A stretch of 18,842 nucleotides of DNA, from contig CANBUA010000063.1 in the NCBI GenBank assembly GCA_947372535.1, positions 1 through 18,842 of the forward strand, read 5' to 3'. Under the pieces are notes generated by a model. That model worked only from the letters and a program-made list of their open reading frames with translations, ran no database searches and had not been told where the DNA came from. Source of the stretch: Burkholderiales bacterium (GTDB taxonomy: Bacteria; Pseudomonadota; Gammaproteobacteria; Burkholderiales; Burkholderiaceae). Within the stretch, counting starts at the first letter, position 1. Each line of letters opens with the position of its first letter. Positions 14,824 through 18,842 of this stretch are shown piece by piece. A program made the translations under genes and the position numbers.

Positions 14824-17253
14824 TCACGCCCGCACGCGCGCACCCACGCCGTCTGCCAGTTGGGCCAGCACGGCTTTCATGGCAGCGTCGATGCGCTCAT
14901 CGGTCAAGGTCTGCTCGTCATCGCGCAACTCAACACGCACTGCGAGGCTGCGCTCATTGTCCGCCATCCCCGCCACCGGCGTTTTGGGTTTGTAGATGTC
15001 GAACAACTTGGCGCCACGAACCAAGCCCTCGGTGGGCGCTGCCGTGATGGCCTGGATCAGGGCATCGTGCGCAGTTTGGTCATCAACCACCAGGGCCAGG
15101 TCACGGTACACCGACTGCATCTTGGGCACGGCAGTGGACTGGGGCACCAGGCGCTGGCTCAGCGCACTCGCATCCAGCTCGAACAGCACAGGCGCATGGG
15201 GCAGGTCATACGCCTGGCGCCACTTGGGGTGCAACTCGCCGATGAAACCCACGGCTTGATCATCGACAACCACCTTGGCACAACGACCGGGGTGGAAAGC
15301 CGGGTGCTCGGCGGCTTCGAAGCGTGGCTGGCGCGGCGCGAACAATGCCTCGACATCGCCCTTGACGTCGAAGAAATCGACAGCGCGTGAAGCAGTGCCC
15401 CACTGCTGCGCATCGGCCGAGCCATAGGCCAAGCCGGACAAGCGCACCGGCTGGTCGAAACCGCCCACGGTCTGGTCGCTGTCCTGCACGGACTCGTCAC
15501 GCTTGAAAACGCGGCCCACCTCGAAGATGCGCACACGGTCGGCCTTGCGCGACAGGTTGAGCTTGAGCACCTCGACCAGGCTGCCGACCAGCGTCGAGCG
15601 CATCACGGACAGAGGGCTGGCAATTGGGTTGAGCACGCGGATGGGCTGGGTGTTGCCGGCAAAGTCCAGCTCCCAGCGCTCTTCGACGAAGCTGAAAGTG
15701 ATCGCTTCTTGATACCCACGCGCGGCCACGGCACGGCGCACGGCATACAGGCTGCGTTGCGCTTCAGGACGCACGCGTGAGGTCACCGGCGCCTTGGGCG
15801 CACGCTTGGGCAGCTTGTCGAATCCGATCACGCGCACCACTTCTTCGATCAGGTCCTCTTCGATCTGAAGGTCGAAGCGCCAGCTCGGTGGCGTCACCAC
15901 GAGGTGGGTATCGGCGCCGTGCGCCTGAGTGCCGAAAGGCAGGTCCAGGCGCTGGAACACGGCTTGGCAATCTTCCAACGTCACGGGCATGCCGATGACG
16001 CGCTGCGCACGCGACAGGCGCATCGTGACGGGCGAGCGTTCGGGCTGCTTGAGCATCTGGTCGTCCAGCGGGCCAACTTGTCCGCCGCAAATGGCGACGA
16101 TCAGTTGGGTGATGCGCTCGATGTACTGGGCCGTTGGCGCCGGATCGACACCACGCTCATAGCGGTGCGAGGCATCGGTCGAGAAGTTGTAGCGGCGTGC
16201 GCGGCCGGCGATGGACTTGGGCCACCAGAAGGCAGCCTCAAGGTAGATGTTGCGGGTGTCGTCGCCCACGGCCGTGGCATCGCCGCCCATGATGCCGGCC
16301 AGCGATTCGACCTGCTCGGCATCGGCGATCACGCCGACTTGCTCATCCACCGTGACGGTCTGGCCATTGAGCAGCTTGAGCGACTCACCCGGCTTGCCCC
16401 AACGCACTTGCAGACCGCCGCGGATCTTATCCAGGTCGAACACATGCGAAGGCTGGCCCAGCTCGAACATCACGTAGTTGGAGATGTCCACCAATGGCGA
16501 GACCGAACGCTGGCCACAACGGGCCAGGCGCTCAACCATCCAGGCCGGCGTCTGAGCCTGCGGGTTCACGCCACGGATCACGCGGCCTGCGAAGCGGCCA
16601 CACAACTCAGGGGCCAGCACCGACACCGGCAAGCGGTCATCGATGGATGGCTTGATCGGGTGGATGGCGGGCAACTCAAGGGGCGCACCCGTCAAGGCCG
16701 AGACCTCGCGCGCGATGCCGGCCACGCTCAGGCAATGTGCCAGGTTGGGCGTGAGCTTGAGCGTGAACAAGGTGTCGTCCAGGCTCAAGTGTTCACGGAT
16801 GTTCAAACCAACGGGCGCGTCATCCTTGAGGATGTGCAATCCATTGGATTCTTCCGAGATGCCCAGCTCGCGTGCCGAGCACAGCATGCCTTGGCTCTCG
16901 ACGCCACGCAGCTTGCCCAGCTTGATCTTGAAGGGCTTGCCATCGGCACCCGGCGGCAACTCGGCGCCCACCGTGGCACAAGGGATCTTGATGCCCGGCC
17001 GCACATTGGGCGCGCCACACACGATCTGCAAGACGCTGCCCGTGCCGGCATCCACTTTGCAGACGTTGAGGCGGTCCGCATCCGGGTGCTTGGCCACTTC
17101 CAGCACATGCCCCACCACCACGCCCGTGAAAGGCTTGGCGACCGGTTCGAGCTCCTCCACCTCCAGGCCCGCCATCGTGAGCAGATCGGCCAGTTGCTGG
17201 GTGGTCAGGTCGGGGTTGCAGAAGCTTCGCAGCCAGGACTCGGGGAATTGCAT
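14824..17253 (-). CDS. pheT: Phenylalanine-tRNA ligase beta subunit
   Basis: Beta subunit of the (alpha-beta)2 enzyme that charges tRNA-Phe. The 809 residues are close to the usual 790-810. In order: the N-terminal [14 protein letters not shown], the EMAP-like tRNA-binding OB domain at about 39-150 ([35 protein letters not shown]), the B3/B4 editing domain at about 210-385 (SRYERG-like [12 protein letters not shown] near its end), B5 at about 405-480, the catalytic-like core ([24 protein letters not shown]), and the C-terminal ferredoxin-fold anticodon-binding domain from about 715 ([12 protein letters not shown]). It normally follows pheS directly, but here a dehydrogenase gene separates them. 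The ribosome site is weak (GAAAG ten bases upstream). Confidence 0.98.
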   Translation of the reverse strand: MQFPESWLRSFCNPDLTTQQLADLLTMAGLEVEELEPVAKPFTGVVVGHVLEVAKHPDADRLNVCKVDAGTGSVLQIVCGAPNVRPGIKIPCATVGAELPPGADGKPFKIKLGKLRGVESQGMLCSARELGISEESNGLHILKDDAPVGLNIREHLSLDDTLFTLKLTPNLAHCLSVAGIAREVSALTGAPLELPAIHPIKPSIDDRLPVSVLAPELCGRFAGRVIRGVNPQAQTPAWMVERLARCGQRSVSPLVDISNYVMFELGQPSHVFDLDKIRGGLQVRWGKPGESLKLLNGQTVTVDEQVGVIADAEQVESLAGIMGGDATAVGDDTRNIYLEAAFWWPKSIAGRARRYNFSTDASHRYERGVDPAPTAQYIERITQLIVAICGGQVGPLDDQMLKQPERSPVTMRLSRAQRVIGMPVTLEDCQAVFQRLDLPFGTQAHGADTHLVVTPPSWRFDLQIEEDLIEEVVRVIGFDKLPKRAPKAPVTSRVRPEAQRSLYAVRRAVAARGYQEAITFSFVEERWELDFAGNTQPIRVLNPIASPLSVMRSTLVGSLVEVLKLNLSRKADRVRIFEVGRVFKRDESVQDSDQTVGGFDQPVRLSGLAYGSADAQQWGTASRAVDFFDVKGDVEALFAPRQPRFEAAEHPAFHPGRCAKVVVDDQAVGFIGELHPKWRQAYDLPHAPVLFELDASALSQRLVPQSTAVPKMQSVYRDLALVVDDQTAHDALIQAITAAPTEGLVRGAKLFDIYKPKTPVAGMADNERSLAVRVELRDDEQTLTDERIDAAMKAVLAQLADGVGARVRA

Positions 17254-17286
17254 GTCAAAAATCTTTCAGGGATTCTGGGGGGCGTG

Positions 17287-17306
17287 GCTTGCCAGACATG
17301 GCAAGC
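17287..17306 (-). repeat. Hairpin between the dehydrogenase gene and pheT
   Basis: GCTTGCCA (17287-17294) and TGGCAAGC (17299-17306) form a perfect 8-bp stem with a four-base loop. It lies in the 71-base gap after the dehydrogenase stop and 33 bases before the pheT start. No T run follows it directly, so it may be a processing or stability element rather than a full terminator. Confidence 0.55.
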
Positions 17307-17324
17307 AGCGGGAGGCGCTTCGTC

Positions 17325-18350
17325 TCAGGCGAAATCGGCGTCCAGCACCACGCGGTAACGGGCCTTGCCAGCGCGCAGGTGGTCCAGCGCGTCGTTGATG
17401 CGGCTCATCGGGAAATGTTCGGTTTGCGGCTCGATGCCATGGCGGGCGGCAAATTCCAGCATGGTGTCGATGTCCTGGCGCGAGCCTGTGGGCGAGCCCG
17501 ACACGCTGCGCTGCCCACCGATCAGCGGGAAGGCTTCGACCTCCATGGGCTGAGGCAGGATGCCGACCAAGTGCAGGCGGCCATTGGGCGCCAGCGTGCT
17601 CATCAGCGCCTTCCAGTTCAGCATCACGTTGACGGTGACCAGCACCATGTCCAGTCGCCCCGCCACGGCCTTCATGGCCTTGGGGTCCACGCTGGAGACC
17701 ACGCGATGCGCGCCCAACTGCAGCGCTTCTTCACGCTTGGAATCGCTGGAGGTAAAAGCCGTGACCTCGCAACCCCAAGCCCGCGCGAACTTCAAGGCCA
17801 AATGCCCCAGGCCGCCGATGCCGACCACGCCCACGCGGTGCGTCGGCTTGATGCCAAAGTTCAGGAAGGGAGAAAACACCGTCACGCCACCGCACAACAA
17901 AGGGCCTGCCTTGGCCGGGTCCAGGCCTTCGGGGATGGGGCAAGTCCATAACCAATGCGCGCGCACACGCTCAGCAAAACCACCATGGTGGCCCACGATC
18001 GTGGCCTGACCGGCGCGGCACAGTTGCGGCTCGCCACCCAGGCAGCTCTTGCAGGACTGGCAGCTCTGGTTCATCCAGCCCAGGCCCACGCGCTGGCCCA
18101 GCTTGAGCCCTTTGGTGTTGGCCCCCAAGGCCACCACGGAGCCGATCACTTCGTGCCCACCGACAACCGGGTAGCCTGCAAAGCCCCACTCGTTGTCGAT
18201 CACGGACAAGTCAGAGTGGCACAGGCCGCTGTGCTCGACCTTGATCTCAACCTCTTCCGCACCCAGCGGGCCCGCGTCGTATTCGAAAGGCACGATGGGC
18301 TTGGCCGCCTCGTGAGCGGCCCAGGCGCGGATGTTGGTCGAGGTGGTCAT
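17325..18350 (-). CDS. Zinc-dependent alcohol dehydrogenase (YahK/cinnamyl alcohol dehydrogenase-like)
   Basis: Medium-chain dehydrogenase/reductase, 341 residues, predicted to interconvert aldehydes and alcohols with NAD(P)H in the cytoplasm. Catalytic zinc ligands are visible: C44 (SGLCHSD), H66/E67 (VGGHEVIG) and C153 (PLLCGG). The structural zinc site is complete: C97, C100, C103 and C111 (CQSCKSCLGGEPQLC). The Rossmann motif is GIGGLGH at 177-183. The small polar residues after the second strand (TSSDSK) suggest NADPH preference, which is inference. The start is supported by AAGGA seven bases upstream. It sits 31 bases after pheS and 71 before pheT on the same strand, so it is probably co-transcribed with them. 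That position is unusual. The frame is intact with all key residues. Confidence 0.95.
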   Translation of the reverse strand: MTTSTNIRAWAAHEAAKPIVPFEYDAGPLGAEEVEIKVEHSGLCHSDLSVIDNEWGFAGYPVVGGHEVIGSVVALGANTKGLKLGQRVGLGWMNQSCQSCKSCLGGEPQLCRAGQATIVGHHGGFAERVRAHWLWTCPIPEGLDPAKAGPLLCGGVTVFSPFLNFGIKPTHRVGVVGIGGLGHLALKFARAWGCEVTAFTSSDSKREEALQLGAHRVVSSVDPKAMKAVAGRLDMVLVTVNVMLNWKALMSTLAPNGRLHLVGILPQPMEVEAFPLIGGQRSVSGSPTGSRQDIDTMLEFAARHGIEPQTEHFPMSRINDALDHLRAGKARYRVVLDADFA

Positions 18351-18381
18351 GCGAATGTCCTTGTGTGGCAGAAGAGACGAA

Positions 18382-18842
<461 letters not shown>

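Noticed and set aside
15904..17358. A 484-codon open frame on the plus strand opposite pheT
   Set aside because: It is the mirror of pheT, whose domains are complete on the minus strand. Composition is shadow-like and there is no ribosome site.

Overview
The window is a GC-rich chromosomal segment of a betaproteobacterium, most likely of the order Burkholderiales (Comamonadaceae or a close relative). This rests on gene content and neighbourhoods: pepA-holC divergent from lptFG, cbiX-cysB, pheS/pheT-ihfA-merR, a FimV-like protein, and the style of the tRNA genes. No database search was possible, so the taxonomic call is inference.

Layout. (1) 1-1153 is one edge of an integrated element. A P4-type tyrosine integrase runs off the left end, with its start facing the 3' end of a tRNA-Ser(GGA) gene. 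A terminator and a pair of tandem 12-bp repeats lie between them. The body of the element is outside the window. (2) 1194-4849, minus strand, is a gene run in the order pepA, holC, a small unrecognised proline-rich gene, and a LivJ-type amino-acid-binding protein. (3) 4877-8509, plus strand and divergent from pepA, holds lptF, lptG, cbiX and cysB, very tightly packed. The first two are the inner-membrane permease pair of lipopolysaccharide export. The last two couple siroheme synthesis to control of sulfur assimilation. (4) 8590-10746, minus, is a large FimV-like membrane protein. (5) 10853-13661 holds a crotonase-family enzyme, an unrecognised 216-residue protein, tRNA-Arg(TCT), an alpha/beta hydrolase with an Asp nucleophile, and tRNA-Pro(GGG). 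(6) 13727-18842, minus, is the phenylalanyl-tRNA synthetase/IHF cluster: pheS (5' end outside), a zinc alcohol dehydrogenase, pheT, ihfA and a MerR-type regulator.

Most of the window is ordinary core genome with good synteny. The two departures most worth attention are an intact zinc alcohol dehydrogenase gene lodged between pheS and pheT, which are normally adjacent, and the integrase/tRNA-Ser junction, whose cargo lies beyond the left edge. I did not find a clear undescribed multi-gene system here. If there is one, the unseen element to the left of position 1 is the likeliest place. No CRISPR array, insertion sequence or rRNA was seen, and no gap between genes exceeds 300 bases.
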